From: Methylocystis sp. L43
Lineage (GTDB): Bacteria > Pseudomonadota > Alphaproteobacteria > Rhizobiales > Beijerinckiaceae
Reading direction: 5' to 3'
Assembly: GCF_015709525.1 (NCBI RefSeq)
Contig: NZ_JADNRA010000018.1
Coordinates: 27,296-91,295, forward strand
Length of the DNA: 64,000 nucleotides
Part shown: in pieces, positions 33,393 to 42,246 of the stretch
Layout of the letters: each line of letters opens with the position of its first letter
Position numbering within the stretch: position 1 is the first letter of the stretch
Notes under the pieces: generated by a model
What the model was told of the DNA's origin: nothing
The model's input: the letters and a program-made list of their open reading frames with translations, nothing else
Database searches by the model: none
Program-made: the position numbers and the translations under genes

Positions 33393-34625
33393 ATGACGAA
33401 TAGCGTATCGGATCATGCGCCGCAGCCTGCCTCGCCGCGCGAGACGCGCGTCGTCGTCGCGATGTCCGGCGGCGTCGACTCGAGCGTCGTCGCGGCTCTG
33501 CTGCAGGAGCAGGGCTATGACGTCGTCGGCGTCACGATGCAGCTTTATGACCACGGCGAGGCCACCCACCGCAGGGGCGCCTGCTGCGCCGGGCGCGACA
33601 TCCACGACGCCCGAAATGTTGCGGCGCGGCTCGGCATTCCGCACTTCGTTCTCGATTACGAGAGCAAGTTTCGCGAGAAGGTGATCGACGAATTCGCCGC
33701 GAGCTACGCCAACGGCGAGACTCCCGTGCCCTGCGTCGCCTGCAACCAGTTCATCAAATTCGCTGATCTCATGGAGACGGCGAAGGATCTTGGCGCGCAC
33801 GCGCTCGCGACCGGCCATTACATTTCGGCCCGCGACGACGGACGTGGCGGCCGAGCGCTCTACCGCGCCAAGGATGCGGCGCGCGACCAGAGCTATTTCC
33901 TGTTCGCGACAACGCGCGAGCAGCTGCGGATGCTGCGCTTTCCGCTTGGCGACTATGCCAAGGCCGAAGTTCGCGACATGGCCCGCCGCTTCGGTCTCGA
34001 GGTCGCCGACAAGCCGGACAGCCAGGACATCTGCTTCGTGCCGACCGGGCGCTACACCGATATCGTCGAAAAGCTCGCGCCCGCTTCGGTGGTGCCCGGA
34101 GAAATCGTGCATCTCGACGGCCGTGTGCTGGGGCGCCACGCCGGCGTCATCCACTACACCATCGGGCAGCGCCGCGGCCTGGGATTAGGCGCTAAAGTGG
34201 CGGGCCGCGACGCGGAGCCGCTTTACGTTTTGCGCCTCGACGCCGCGAAAGCTCAGGTCGTGGTCGGGCCGCGCGAGGCGCTGGAGACGCGCGCGGTGAA
34301 GCTGCGCGACGTCAACTGGATTGGCGAAGGGGCGCTCTCGTCGCTGCCGCCTCAGGGCATCGACATCATGGCGCGCGTGCGCTCGACGCGGCCGCCGGTT
34401 CCCGCGCGGCTGATCGCGGGAGAGGACGGCGGCGCTCTGGTGGTCTTCGCGTCGAGCGAATTCGGCGTTTCGCCGGGACAGGCTTGCGTGTTCTACGACG
34501 CTGACGAGAACGAAGCGCGCGTGCTCGGCGGCGGATTTATCGCCGCAATCGAGCCTGCAACAATACCGATGACATCACATGCGCCGCCTCTGCGCGCCGC
34601 AGAAGCGCGAAGGTCGCCTCGATGA
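33393..34625 (+). CDS. mnmA: tRNA-specific 2-thiouridylase
   Basis: MnmA thiolates uridine 34 of tRNAs for Lys, Glu and Gln. The 410-residue protein has the ATP pyrophosphatase loop MSGGVDSS, the catalytic Cys in [16 protein letters not shown], the second catalytic Cys in DSQDICFVP and the IGQRRGLG motif. I start at ATG 33393; upstream in-frame codons from 33291 do not resemble the family. The stop overlaps the pmtA ATG as ATGA, so the two genes are coupled. Confidence 0.95.
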   Translation: MTNSVSDHAPQPASPRETRVVVAMSGGVDSSVVAALLQEQGYDVVGVTMQLYDHGEATHRRGACCAGRDIHDARNVAARLGIPHFVLDYESKFREKVIDEFAASYANGETPVPCVACNQFIKFADLMETAKDLGAHALATGHYISARDDGRGGRALYRAKDAARDQSYFLFATTREQLRMLRFPLGDYAKAEVRDMARRFGLEVADKPDSQDICFVPTGRYTDIVEKLAPASVVPGEIVHLDGRVLGRHAGVIHYTIGQRRGLGLGAKVAGRDAEPLYVLRLDAAKAQVVVGPREALETRAVKLRDVNWIGEGALSSLPPQGIDIMARVRSTRPPVPARLIAGEDGGALVVFASSEFGVSPGQACVFYDADENEARVLGGGFIAAIEPATIPMTSHAPPLRAAEARRSPR

Positions 34626-35344
34626 GCGAAGCAAGAAATTTTTTGCGCGAAGTCGAAACGCTGGACAACGGCAATGTCGAGGCCGCCTATGCGCGCTGGG
34701 CGCCGATATATGATCTGACGTTCGACATTTTGTTGAAGCCAGGCCGTCGCGCCGCCGCCGCGGCCGCGTCCAACACGACCGGACCGGTCCTCGACGTCGG
34801 CGTCGGCACGGGACTCGAACTGCCGATGTTTTCGGCCAATGCGCAGGTCGTCGGCGTCGATCTGTCGGAGCCGATGCTGCGCCGCGCCGCGCAGCGCGTG
34901 CGTCGCGAGCGTCTCTCCCATGTCGCCGGCCTCGTGAAAATGGATGCGACGCGAATGGCGTTCTCCGACGCGAGTTTCGGCTGCGTCGTGGCGCCTTACG
35001 TCCTGACGGTCGTGCCGGAGCCGCAAGCAATGCTCGACGAACTCGCGCGCGTGCTGCGGCCAGGCGGCGAGATCGTGCTCGTCAATCATGTGAGCGGCAA
35101 GGACGACGCCATCGCGCTATTCGAGGCGTGGCTCGACCGCCATATGGCGCCGAAGCTCGGCTGGCGTCCGCAATTTCCCTGGTCGATCATCGGCGACTGG
35201 ATCGATCGGAACCCGCAGATGAGGCTCGTCGAGCGCCGCCCGCTTCAGCCCTTCGGTCTGTTTACGCTGACGCGGATCGCGCGCCTCCCTGCGGAGAGAA
35301 AAGAACGCGAAACGTCCGAGCCAATGGAGTTAGCGCTCGCCTAG
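34622..35344 (+). CDS. pmtA: Phosphatidylethanolamine N-methyltransferase, Rhodobacter type
   Basis: This soluble SAM-dependent methyltransferase (240 residues) should convert phosphatidylethanolamine stepwise to phosphatidylcholine at the inner membrane. [13 protein letters not shown], the SAM motif [35 protein letters not shown] and [15 protein letters not shown] follow the Rhodobacter-type PmtA pattern. It is coupled to mnmA by a 4-base overlap. A separate phosphatidylcholine synthase lies at 55223-55936, so the organism appears to have both routes. A related menaquinone/ubiquinone-type methyltransferase is the main alternative. Confidence 0.82.
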   Translation: MSEARNFLREVETLDNGNVEAAYARWAPIYDLTFDILLKPGRRAAAAAASNTTGPVLDVGVGTGLELPMFSANAQVVGVDLSEPMLRRAAQRVRRERLSHVAGLVKMDATRMAFSDASFGCVVAPYVLTVVPEPQAMLDELARVLRPGGEIVLVNHVSGKDDAIALFEAWLDRHMAPKLGWRPQFPWSIIGDWIDRNPQMRLVERRPLQPFGLFTLTRIARLPAERKERETSEPMELALA

Positions 35345-35419
35345 CGAATCTCTCAGACGCCACTGGCGCCGCGCTCGACGTAGCGCTACATTCAGTACGC
35401 GGCGCTGCGGGGTGCGTGC

Positions 35420-35572
35420 AGGACTATTATTCCCCGGGGCCTTATCGATCCTTATGGGAGCTGTCCCTGGCCTCGCTCGTGGGCTTGGTCATATGGCGCC
35501 CACCTACGTTGTAGGTTCCCGGGATCGATGTCCCACGGCTCTTGTGGCCCGCACTCTCCTTCCCTGTTATTG
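35420..35572 (+). ncRNA. ssrS: 6S RNA (boundaries approximate)
   Basis: The stretch between pmtA and the 5-formyl-THF cyclo-ligase gene can fold into a long imperfect rod with a central open region, as 6S RNA does. The flanks GGGGCC (35438) and GTGGCCC (35545) and internal hairpins GTGGGC/GCGCCCAC and ACCTAC/GTAGGT are visible. The position directly upstream of the cyclo-ligase gene is the classical ssrS-ygfA arrangement. 6S RNA binds the housekeeping RNA polymerase and tunes transcription in stationary phase. Ends were estimated by eye. Confidence 0.78.
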
Positions 35573-35579
35573 CTCTCGC

Positions 35580-36182
35580 ATGAGCGATTTGAAAGCCGAG
35601 CTGCGGCGCCGCTCGCTGGCGCGCCGCGATCTCATCACGCCGCACGAAGCGCATGAGGCGGCCGCGTCCGTCGCGCGCCGGGGCGTCGCGCTGGTCGCCG
35701 GCTTTGCGCGCGATGCGAAACTGAACGCGCCGCCTGTCGTTTCCGTCTATTGGCCGATCCGCAGCGAGTTGAACACGCGCCCGCTCATCGATGCGCTCGC
35801 CGCCGAAGGTTACCGCGTGACCTTGCCGGTCATGCACAAGGTGCGTCAGCCCTTAGTCTTTCGCGCCTTCGCGCCTGGCGACGACCTCGTCAAAGGGCCG
35901 TTCGGCCTGTCCGAGCCCTCCGACGACAAGCCGGCATATGATCCCGATATTGTATTTTCGCCGCTCGCCGCCTTTGATCGGCGCGGTTTTCGGCTGGGCT
36001 ATGGCGGCGGCATCTATGACGCGACGCTTTCTACCCTTCGCGCCAAAAAGCCGGTCGTCGCCGTCGGCCTCGCCTATTCCTGCCAGGAAGCCGACGTCGT
36101 GCCGATCGAGCCGCATGACCAGCGGCTCGACGCCGTCATGACCGAGCAGGAGACGCTGCGGTTCGCAACCGCCGTCGCGTAG
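35580..36182 (+). CDS. 5-formyltetrahydrofolate cyclo-ligase
   Basis: The 200-residue enzyme uses ATP to convert 5-formyl-THF to 5,10-methenyl-THF. Typical parts are the basic N-terminus KAELRRRSLARRDLI, VSVYWPIRSELNTRPL, DIVFSPLAAFDRRGFRLGYGGGIYD with the nucleotide loop, and the final EPHDQRLDAVMTEQ. I start at ATG 35580 and not further upstream, where the frame runs into the 6S RNA. It follows that RNA closely, suggesting a joint transcript processed to release 6S. Confidence 0.93.
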   Translation: MSDLKAELRRRSLARRDLITPHEAHEAAASVARRGVALVAGFARDAKLNAPPVVSVYWPIRSELNTRPLIDALAAEGYRVTLPVMHKVRQPLVFRAFAPGDDLVKGPFGLSEPSDDKPAYDPDIVFSPLAAFDRRGFRLGYGGGIYDATLSTLRAKKPVVAVGLAYSCQEADVVPIEPHDQRLDAVMTEQETLRFATAVA

Positions 36183-36247
36183 AGCGCGCTCTAAACTTTG
36201 GGAGTCGATCAATTTATCTGCATTTGGGCGATGCCGCTCAAATGCAG
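36180..36247. repeat. Pair of inverted repeats after the cyclo-ligase gene
   Basis: TAGAGCGCGCTCTA (36180-36193), a perfect 14-base palindrome, includes the cyclo-ligase stop codon. A second dyad, CTGCATTTGGGC/GCTCAAATGCAG (36218-36229 and 36236-36247), pairs over 12 positions with one G-T. No T-run follows. The compound structure looks like a short dispersed palindromic element or mRNA 3'-end structure; copies elsewhere in the genome would tell. Confidence 0.5.
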
Positions 36248-36334
36248 CCTGATCTAGGGCGCGGAACCAATCAGAACGCGGCACGTTAACCTGGAGATGC
36301 GGACTATTTAAATTTCTTTTTCGGAGAGTTTGAG

Positions 36335-36715
36335 ATGAAGTCTTGCTTTACAGCGGCCGCCGTTACGGCGGCCCTCTTGTTTTTTCCGGCCAGCGCGCAA
36401 GCGACCTGCCGGATTTTCCAGCATCGAGACTATGGCGGCTCCGGCTACACGCTTCACAATCTTGAGCGGATGAAGATGGTGCGCGGCGAAAGCCTCGGAT
36501 GCACGACGAACGGCCACGGCGGCGGGTGCGAAAGCACGATCTACAATCCGTCGTGGAACGATCATGTTTCGTCGTTCCGCGTGAAGAACGGCTGCACGCT
36601 CACATTATGGCAGCACGTCAATCAGGGCGGCTCGAGATTTCGTTCAAACAGAAGCTACCGTTACGTCGGCGACCGCTGGAACGATCAGGCGTCTGAAGCG
36701 CTCTGCATGTGCTGA
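36335..36715 (+). CDS. Secreted beta/gamma-crystallin-like protein
   Basis: The 126-residue product has a signal peptide ending AQA-T (about residue 23) and a mature domain with the double pattern of beta/gamma-crystallin or peptidase-inhibitor I36 proteins: CRIFQHRDYGGSGYTL...WNDHVSS and CTLTLWQHVNQGGSRFR...WNDQASE. The paired WND-x-x-S/x motifs resemble the calcium-binding N/D-N/D-x-x-S motif. It has seven Cys in the mature part, which suggests disulfides. It stands alone with its own start region (GGAGAGTTTGAG upstream). Confidence 0.75.
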   Translation: MKSCFTAAAVTAALLFFPASAQATCRIFQHRDYGGSGYTLHNLERMKMVRGESLGCTTNGHGGGCESTIYNPSWNDHVSSFRVKNGCTLTLWQHVNQGGSRFRSNRSYRYVGDRWNDQASEALCMC

Positions 36716-36790
36716 TTTGGCGCGGCCTCGATCACAGGCGTCTCGGCGGTTCGACAAGAGCCGCCGAGAATTCACGCTATCTCCCTCACC

Positions 36791-37747
36791 TCATCGCGTC
36801 GGCGCTGACGGCAGATTGACGAGCTGACCGGCGCGCAGCTTTTTCGACTTCAGATCGGGATTGCGCTCGGCGATCGCGCGCCATTTGCTGGTGGCGCCGT
36901 AGAGCCGCCTGGCGATGGATTTAAACGTGTCCCCCGCGCGCGCGGTATAAACGCCAGGGTCCTTCGCCGCGGTGGCCGAGGGCTCGACAGGCGCTTGGCC
37001 GACGGCTTGCGGAGCGTCCGCCGGCGCGCTTTCTCGGCTCTCTGTGTTCGGCAGTTCGTTGCTCGCAGACGGATTCGCCTCCGAAGCAGGCTCCTCGCTG
37101 CTCGCCGTCTCGCCGCTCGCGGCGGTCTCTTCGGTCTGCGCCTCCTGCTGCTGCGCCGTATCCGATTCCGGCCCGATATGCGCCGCTTGCGGCCCAGCGA
37201 CGAGCAGAAAGGCGATGGCGATCGCCGCAGCCGCCAGTGAGGCTTCTGCGAATCCCCGACGGCGCGGGGGCGGGAACAGTGGCGGCCGGGCGCGATAGCT
37301 CGCTTCCCGGGACTCTGCCGGCTCCTGCGCCTCGCGGCCGCGCAGCCAGACGAGCGCCTCGAACAGGAAATACAGGAACAGCGCCGCCGTCACCGGCGGC
37401 TTTCGAAACGAATCCGGCGCAAACATGTAAGCGACGACGCCGAGCTGGATCAGCGCCGAAAGCCAGGGCAGCCCGATCGCGCCGAACGTCATGCGCCGAC
37501 GCGCCGCAATGCCCGCCGCCAGAAGGAAAAACGCGAGGTAAATCCAGAGCAGCGCGCCTTCTCGCTCGAACGTCCAGCCGAAGGCGGTCGCGCCCAGTAG
37601 ATAAAACAGCCCCAGGGCGGCGGCGGCATAGGCCGCGTGAAGCAGCCGCTGCGGACCCAGGATTCGACTGAGATGAAAGGGCAGCGCCGCCGCAAGCGCC
37701 GCCATCAAGATCACGGCTGCGTAGGCGGTTGAAAGATTGGAGTTCAT
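36791..37747 (-). CDS. Membrane protein with C-terminal LysM domain
   Basis: The 318-residue protein has several membrane segments in its first 125 residues (about 4-24, 32-50, 62-80, 90-108), another at about 167-185, an acidic Glu/Ser/Ala-rich linker, and a LysM domain at the end (YTARAGDTFKSIARRLYG...IAERNPDLKSKKLRAGQLVNLP). LysM binds peptidoglycan or chitin-like glycans, so the C-terminus should be periplasmic. ATG 37747 has GAGGAG about 10 bases upstream. It lies next to cobT but no functional tie is evident. Confidence 0.85.
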   Translation of the reverse strand: MNSNLSTAYAAVILMAALAAALPFHLSRILGPQRLLHAAYAAAALGLFYLLGATAFGWTFEREGALLWIYLAFFLLAAGIAARRRMTFGAIGLPWLSALIQLGVVAYMFAPDSFRKPPVTAALFLYFLFEALVWLRGREAQEPAESREASYRARPPLFPPPRRRGFAEASLAAAAIAIAFLLVAGPQAAHIGPESDTAQQQEAQTEETAASGETASSEEPASEANPSASNELPNTESRESAPADAPQAVGQAPVEPSATAAKDPGVYTARAGDTFKSIARRLYGATSKWRAIAERNPDLKSKKLRAGQLVNLPSAPTR

Positions 37748-37831
37748 GCCACCGCGCTCCTCAGGGGTCGGTTTTGAATTCAATGCGCTGCGGATGTGAC
37801 AGTTTCTTGAGAGCAAGCCGCCCTCCGCGAA

Positions 37832-38854
37832 TCATTCCGATTTTTCCGATACGCCCGCGCTATCGAAGGTGGCCATGTCGCTGTGACACGCAAGCGCCGC
37901 TTTGATCAGGCCGATGGCCAGCGCCGCGCCCGAGCCTTCGCCCAGCCGCATGTCGAGATCGAGCAGCGGGCGCTTGCCAAGCCGCGTCAGAATGTCGCGA
38001 TGCGCCCCCTCCGCCGAGACATGGCCCGCCATGCAATGGGCGATCGACTCGGACGCGATCGCATGCAGCAGCGCCGCGGCGGCGCAGGCGACATAGCCGT
38101 CCAGCACCACGGGAATGCGGTTGAGACGCGCGGCGGCGATTGCGCCCATCATCGCCGCGATCTCCCGCCCGCCAAGCCGGCGCAGGATTTCCAAAGGATC
38201 GGCGAGATGCGGCGCATGCAGCGTCAGCGCGGCGTCGATCGCGGCGTTCTTGCGCGAAAGCCCGGCGTCGTCGACGCCCGTGCCGCGTCCGGTCCAGCGC
38301 GAGGCCGGACCGCCGTACAGCGCGGCATAGATCGCCGCCGCGCTCGTCGTATTGCCGATGCCCATCTCGCCTGGGGCAAGGAGATCGATATCGCCCTGGA
38401 TCGCCTCCATCCCATAGGCGAAGGTCGCCGCCGCTTCGCGCTCGTCCATGGCCGGCGCCACAGTAAAGTCGGCCGTCGGCCGTTCGAGCGCCAGCTCATA
38501 GACCTTCAGGCCGACGCCATAGGACTTGCAGATCTGATTGATCGCCGCGCCGCCAGTGAGAAAATTCGCCACCATCTGTTGCGTGACGCTCGCCGGGAAA
38601 GCCGAAACGCCCTGCGCCACGACGCCGTGATTGGCGGCAAAAACCGCGACGAGCGGGCGCTCGATCGCGGGCGCCGCCCTGCCCTGCCAGGCGGCGAGCC
38701 ATTCGACGATCTCTTCCAGACGACCGAGCGCGCCGGGCGGTTTGGTGAGCCGGCCGTCGCGCGCGCGGACCGCCTCAGCGGCGTGCAGATCCGGGCCGGG
38801 CAGCGCCGCCAACAGGATACGGATTTCTTCGAAGGGTTGGATGGCGTGAGACAT
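37832..38854 (-). CDS. cobT: Nicotinate-nucleotide--dimethylbenzimidazole phosphoribosyltransferase
   Basis: CobT makes alpha-ribazole phosphate for the lower ligand of cobalamin. The 340-residue protein has LTKPPGALGRLEEIVEWLA, FAANHGVVAQGVSAFP, MGIGNTTSAAAI, RGTGVDDAGL and the C-terminal catalytic-Glu region MRLGEGSGAALA. ATG 38854 gives the family start MSHAI; the frame begins 10 codons earlier. No other cobalamin gene is adjacent. A TonB-dependent receptor lies upstream on the same strand, separated by a repeat element, and no cobalamin riboswitch is seen. Confidence 0.94.
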   Translation of the reverse strand: MSHAIQPFEEIRILLAALPGPDLHAAEAVRARDGRLTKPPGALGRLEEIVEWLAAWQGRAAPAIERPLVAVFAANHGVVAQGVSAFPASVTQQMVANFLTGGAAINQICKSYGVGLKVYELALERPTADFTVAPAMDEREAAATFAYGMEAIQGDIDLLAPGEMGIGNTTSAAAIYAALYGGPASRWTGRGTGVDDAGLSRKNAAIDAALTLHAPHLADPLEILRRLGGREIAAMMGAIAAARLNRIPVVLDGYVACAAAALLHAIASESIAHCMAGHVSAEGAHRDILTRLGKRPLLDLDMRLGEGSGAALAIGLIKAALACHSDMATFDSAGVSEKSE

Positions 38855-38926
38855 GCCGCCGGCTTTACCGGGTCGCGGCGACATTGGCGAGCGCTCGCGT
38901 CATTCTGGCGCAGCGCAGCAATTCGC

Positions 38927-39004
38927 CGTCATTGCGAGCGACGCGAAGCAATCCAGATCTCGCGTCTCCTGGATTGCTTCGTCGGCTTCGCGTCCTCGAA
39001 ATGG
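38927..39004. repeat. Palindromic CGTCATTGCGAGCG-type repeat (REP-like)
   Basis: The left arm CGTCATTGCGAGCGACGCG-AAGCAATCCAG pairs with a right arm CTGGATTGCTTCGTCGGCTTCGCG ending near CTCGAAATGG. Elements with this sequence are widespread between genes in Hyphomicrobiales. It ends 4 bases from the stop codon of the TonB-dependent receptor gene and could stabilise that mRNA or mark a junction. The right end is imperfect compared with the usual CGCAATGACG. Confidence 0.85.
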
Positions 39005-39007
39005 TCG

Positions 39008-41467
39008 TCAGTTCGGCGACTGCGAGAAAAGAGCCGCGCGATCGGGCAGACCGGCGAACGAACCGTCGAAATTGAGCGGGCCGTTCAGCGTTGCGCGCAC
39101 AGCCGCGGGCTCGAGCGGCTTGAGATGGCGGTCCATGACGCCGACGCCGCAAACCTGGGCGGGAGCGACGCCTGCGACGCATTGCGCGTAAAGAGGGTCG
39201 CTCGGCAGAAGCGAGCCAAATGCAAATGTGATCTGGTCGGAGCGCGAGTTGAAAACATTGAAGGCGTCGATCTGCAATCGCCAGCTATCCGCCCATCGAT
39301 AGCCCAGTCGTGCGTTCAACGCGCCGGTCGCCGGCGAATTGAAATAGCCGTCCTCGGTGAGCGCCCTGGCGCCGAAGTAGCGATATTTCAGCGCCCCGAA
39401 CCATCCGGTCGTATCGCCAAGCTCCAACCCGCCCATCGCCGTCACCGCTATCGCGTTCGACAGATAGTTGCCGGGCGCATTGCCGAGGAATGTCCCACAA
39501 GGCAGTGCGTCAGGCGTCACCAAATCGAGCCACGCCAAGGTCTGCGTAACGTCGACGCCGCGGTAGCGCGCCTGCACAAGCGCCACGTCGCCGTCAAATC
39601 TGATCCAGGAATTCGGGGCGTATTTGTTGGCGAGTTCGAGGCCATATCTGCGACTGGGGCGACCGAAGATCGTCGTGCCGCTATCGCCGACAAACTGGTT
39701 CTCCGATTCGAGACTGAGCCAGAATAGGCTGATGCTGGAATCGAGCCCTTCGATGAATTTGGTGCGTGCGCCGATCTCGGCGCCGCGTGATTTCACCAGC
39801 AGCGGAATTGACGCGGCCTGAACGAAGCCGTCATTGTCCGCAAGTTCGGATGTGGAGACTCGCAGCACCGCGCCTCGTGCGTCGGTCGAGTGGAAGCCTT
39901 CGCCGTAATTGGCGTAGAATTCCGTCTTGTAGAAGGGGCCGATGATGATCGACGCCTTTGGACTGAAGAGCGCCGCGTTCTTGACGCCCTGGTTGAACGG
40001 TCCCGCAAGAAGGAACGCCGGCAGACCGGCGCTCGTCACAAGTTTCGGCGCATCCAGCAGCGTCTGACGCGAGCTTACGGCCGCGTTGTAATAGTCGAAG
40101 CGCGCGCCGGCGACAGTCTTCAGCCAGGGCGTCCAGCGCACCGCCGTGTCGGTCCAGACGCCTATGCTGCCTTCGCCGACAGCATTGTTGCTAAGCGTGT
40201 CATAGAGCTGCCGACGGACGCTCTCCTGCAATCCAAGACGAATGTCGTCGTAGCGGCCCTGAAAGCCGATGCGCGTCTCAACTGGCGCGCCATTCACGTC
40301 GGCCCATCTGATCGCATGCTGTGCGTTGACGCCGACGATGGTGCGATAATCGAACTGACGGATCTGGTCGCCCAAATTCTGATGCGCCAGGAAATAGGTG
40401 TAATTGCTGTAGAGGTCCAATGTCGAGCGCACGACATAGCCTTCGACGCGCGTGGCGTGATTACCCTCAATCTGACTCCAGCGCGAGGAGAGCGAGAAGC
40501 GCGAGGTCGCGCCGCCGGCGGTCGGGTCCATCGTGCCCCACAGCGAAAGCAACCCGGCGCTGACCGCGCGACGCGGAATTTGGTCCGTTCCGTACCATTT
40601 GTTGGCGTAGCCCATGAAGGTCACGGAGGCGCCGTCTTCCTGCGTGCCGCGCGACCAGCGCAACACGCTGTTGAGGCGTCGCATATTGTCGCCGCGCTCC
40701 CAGGGACCGTTGTAATATTGCGCTTCGACCGCGCCATAGGCGGAGCCGCCAGAGACGTCTCGATAGGGGGCGACGGCGAGAGCCCTGGCGTAGCCGAAGC
40801 TGCCGCCCGTGACCTGAAAGAAGCCTTTGTCGATTGTGTCTTTGTATTGCATGTAGATCGAACCCGCCGACGAGAAGTCGCCGTCTTGAGCGTCATACGG
40901 CCCTTTGCGGGCGAGGACGTAAGACAAGAGTTCGGGAATCAGGAAATTGCTGTCGGCGTAGCCCTGGGCGTGCCCATGCGTGCGCAGGTTCAGCGGCATG
41001 CCGTCGAGATAGAGCGCCAGATCGGTGCCGTGGTCGAGATTGAAGCCGCGCAGAAAATACTGGTTGGCCTTGCCTTCGCCGCTGTGCTGCGTGACGACGA
41101 GTCCCGGCACGATCTCCAGCGCGTCGCCGGGGCGCGCGAAAGGAAGCGCGTTGACCTCCTTGCCGGTGAAGAACTTCTCGCTTGAGGCTGTGATTGGCGG
41201 CGGCTGGGGTCCGGAAGGCTCCGCCGACGGTCGACTGATCGCAGCGAGGACCGGCGAAGCGTGCGACGGTCGCCGAATTGGCGTCTGCCGCACTGTTTGA
41301 GTGGGCGCTGCTGGTTTCGGCGCGCGCGCATGCGAATGGACTGTTGGAGCGGTCCGACGCCCGCCGACTTGGATTGTCGGAAGCGCCGTTTGCGCCAGTA
41401 CGGTGAAGGGAGGCGGCGTTGCAAATATCGCCGTCAGAAAGCAGACCAAGGGTAAGCGAAATGACAT
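39008..41467 (-). CDS. TonB-dependent outer-membrane receptor
   Basis: The 819-residue protein has a signal peptide (to about residue 26), a TonB-box-like LPTIQVGG, a Pro-rich spacer, the plug (PGDALEIVPGLVVTQHSGEGKANQYFLRGFNLDHGTDLALYLDGMP) and a 22-strand-type barrel. The ligand could be a siderophore, cobalamin or a metal chelate; nearby cobT gives only weak support for cobalamin. The barrel appears to end at NFDGSF, followed by 14 further residues up to the stop next to the REP-like element, which is odd because these proteins usually end in an aromatic residue. ATG 41467 has CGGAG upstream. Confidence 0.88.
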   Translation of the reverse strand: MSFRLPLVCFLTAIFATPPPFTVLAQTALPTIQVGGRRTAPTVHSHARAPKPAAPTQTVRQTPIRRPSHASPVLAAISRPSAEPSGPQPPPITASSEKFFTGKEVNALPFARPGDALEIVPGLVVTQHSGEGKANQYFLRGFNLDHGTDLALYLDGMPLNLRTHGHAQGYADSNFLIPELLSYVLARKGPYDAQDGDFSSAGSIYMQYKDTIDKGFFQVTGGSFGYARALAVAPYRDVSGGSAYGAVEAQYYNGPWERGDNMRRLNSVLRWSRGTQEDGASVTFMGYANKWYGTDQIPRRAVSAGLLSLWGTMDPTAGGATSRFSLSSRWSQIEGNHATRVEGYVVRSTLDLYSNYTYFLAHQNLGDQIRQFDYRTIVGVNAQHAIRWADVNGAPVETRIGFQGRYDDIRLGLQESVRRQLYDTLSNNAVGEGSIGVWTDTAVRWTPWLKTVAGARFDYYNAAVSSRQTLLDAPKLVTSAGLPAFLLAGPFNQGVKNAALFSPKASIIIGPFYKTEFYANYGEGFHSTDARGAVLRVSTSELADNDGFVQAASIPLLVKSRGAEIGARTKFIEGLDSSISLFWLSLESENQFVGDSGTTIFGRPSRRYGLELANKYAPNSWIRFDGDVALVQARYRGVDVTQTLAWLDLVTPDALPCGTFLGNAPGNYLSNAIAVTAMGGLELGDTTGWFGALKYRYFGARALTEDGYFNSPATGALNARLGYRWADSWRLQIDAFNVFNSRSDQITFAFGSLLPSDPLYAQCVAGVAPAQVCGVGVMDRHLKPLEPAAVRATLNGPLNFDGSFAGLPDRAALFSQSPN

Positions 41468-41946
41468 CGCCGACTCCGCAGCAAACATGGGCCATCACTG
41501 CGAAGGGTCATGCCGCGTCGAGCGCCAACGCGCCATCCCCGGCATAAAAGCGCCCTGCGGGGAATGTCCATGAGAGTACGCGCTAAACTGCACGTCGGCA
41601 AGCCGATGAAATGGCGCGCAATTCTCTCATGCGTCTTTTTCTCGCAGTGATGCAGAAACATCACGGCTCGTCTTGAGGGAACGCGCGCTTAGCGCGATGC
41701 GCCGTCACTCAGGTTTAATGCTTCACCCTGGGCCATGCTCACGGGTGACTGCTTCCGGCGCCGCCCTAACTTCCAAGCCCGCAACACCACGACGCAAGCT
41801 CTACGCTGGCCACACTCTCGAGCACGCGCATCAGGCCGGCGCGGCGTTCTGAATTTCCGCGCGAGATCGTCCACATGCGCATTGTCGCTGCGCGCAGCCG
41901 CGTTAGGTAGCTTTCGGTTCCGCAACCTTAATATGTGAGGCGCGCC
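41468..41946. other. Intergenic region upstream of the TonB-dependent receptor
   Basis: These 479 bases contain the receptor promoter (leftward) and that of the tiny membrane-protein gene (rightward). CCCCGCAGGGCG followed by CGGGG (41535-41565, on the minus strand) forms a small hairpin. I looked for the cobalamin-riboswitch conserved blocks and did not find them. A leftward 132-codon frame (41689-42087) overlaps the tiny gene and lacks support. Confidence 0.4.
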
Positions 41947-42039
41947 ATGCCTCGGCTCGCAGAGACGGCACTGATCCTGTTCCTTTTGGCGACGGTCAAC
42001 GCCAGCCTGTTTGGCATCATCTATAAAATGCTGCGCTAG
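41947..42039 (+). CDS. 30-residue single-pass membrane protein
   Basis: The ORF begins with ATG 41947, with GTGAGG upstream at good spacing, and ends TAG at 42037-42039. The product has a short charged start (PRLAET), one hydrophobic segment (ALILFLLATVNASLFGIIY) and a basic end (KMLR), the usual pattern of small inner-membrane proteins. I do not know a family. It stands alone between the receptor and the NAD-binding fusion gene. Confidence 0.6.
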   Translation: MPRLAETALILFLLATVNASLFGIIYKMLR

Positions 42040-42246
42040 GCGACCCGGCGTGGTCGGCGCCGGCTGATGCGCTACTTTTGCCGACACGGATTGCTAGCGC
42101 GGTTTGAACTCGGCGCGCCTTACGCAGACGCCTTGTTCGGGAGGCGCACTATATGAAACTCTACCATGGTTTGCGGCAGTGACGGGCTGTGTTCCGTCTC
42201 CCGCACATCGCGTGGTCGTTTACGTTAGACCAGCCAAGGCGGGCCA

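Noticed and set aside
37883..39727. 614-codon rightward open frame
   Set aside because: It is antisense to cobT and the TonB-dependent receptor, both well supported. Composition is Arg/Gly/Ala-rich with no family resemblance.
41460..41700. Cobalamin riboswitch upstream of the TonB-dependent receptor
   Set aside because: CCCCGCAG and a nearby hairpin first looked suggestive, but the B12 box and the other conserved blocks are not present.
41689..42087. 132-codon leftward frame over the tiny membrane-protein gene
   Set aside because: No ribosome binding site, Arg-rich product, and it conflicts with a better-supported rightward ORF.
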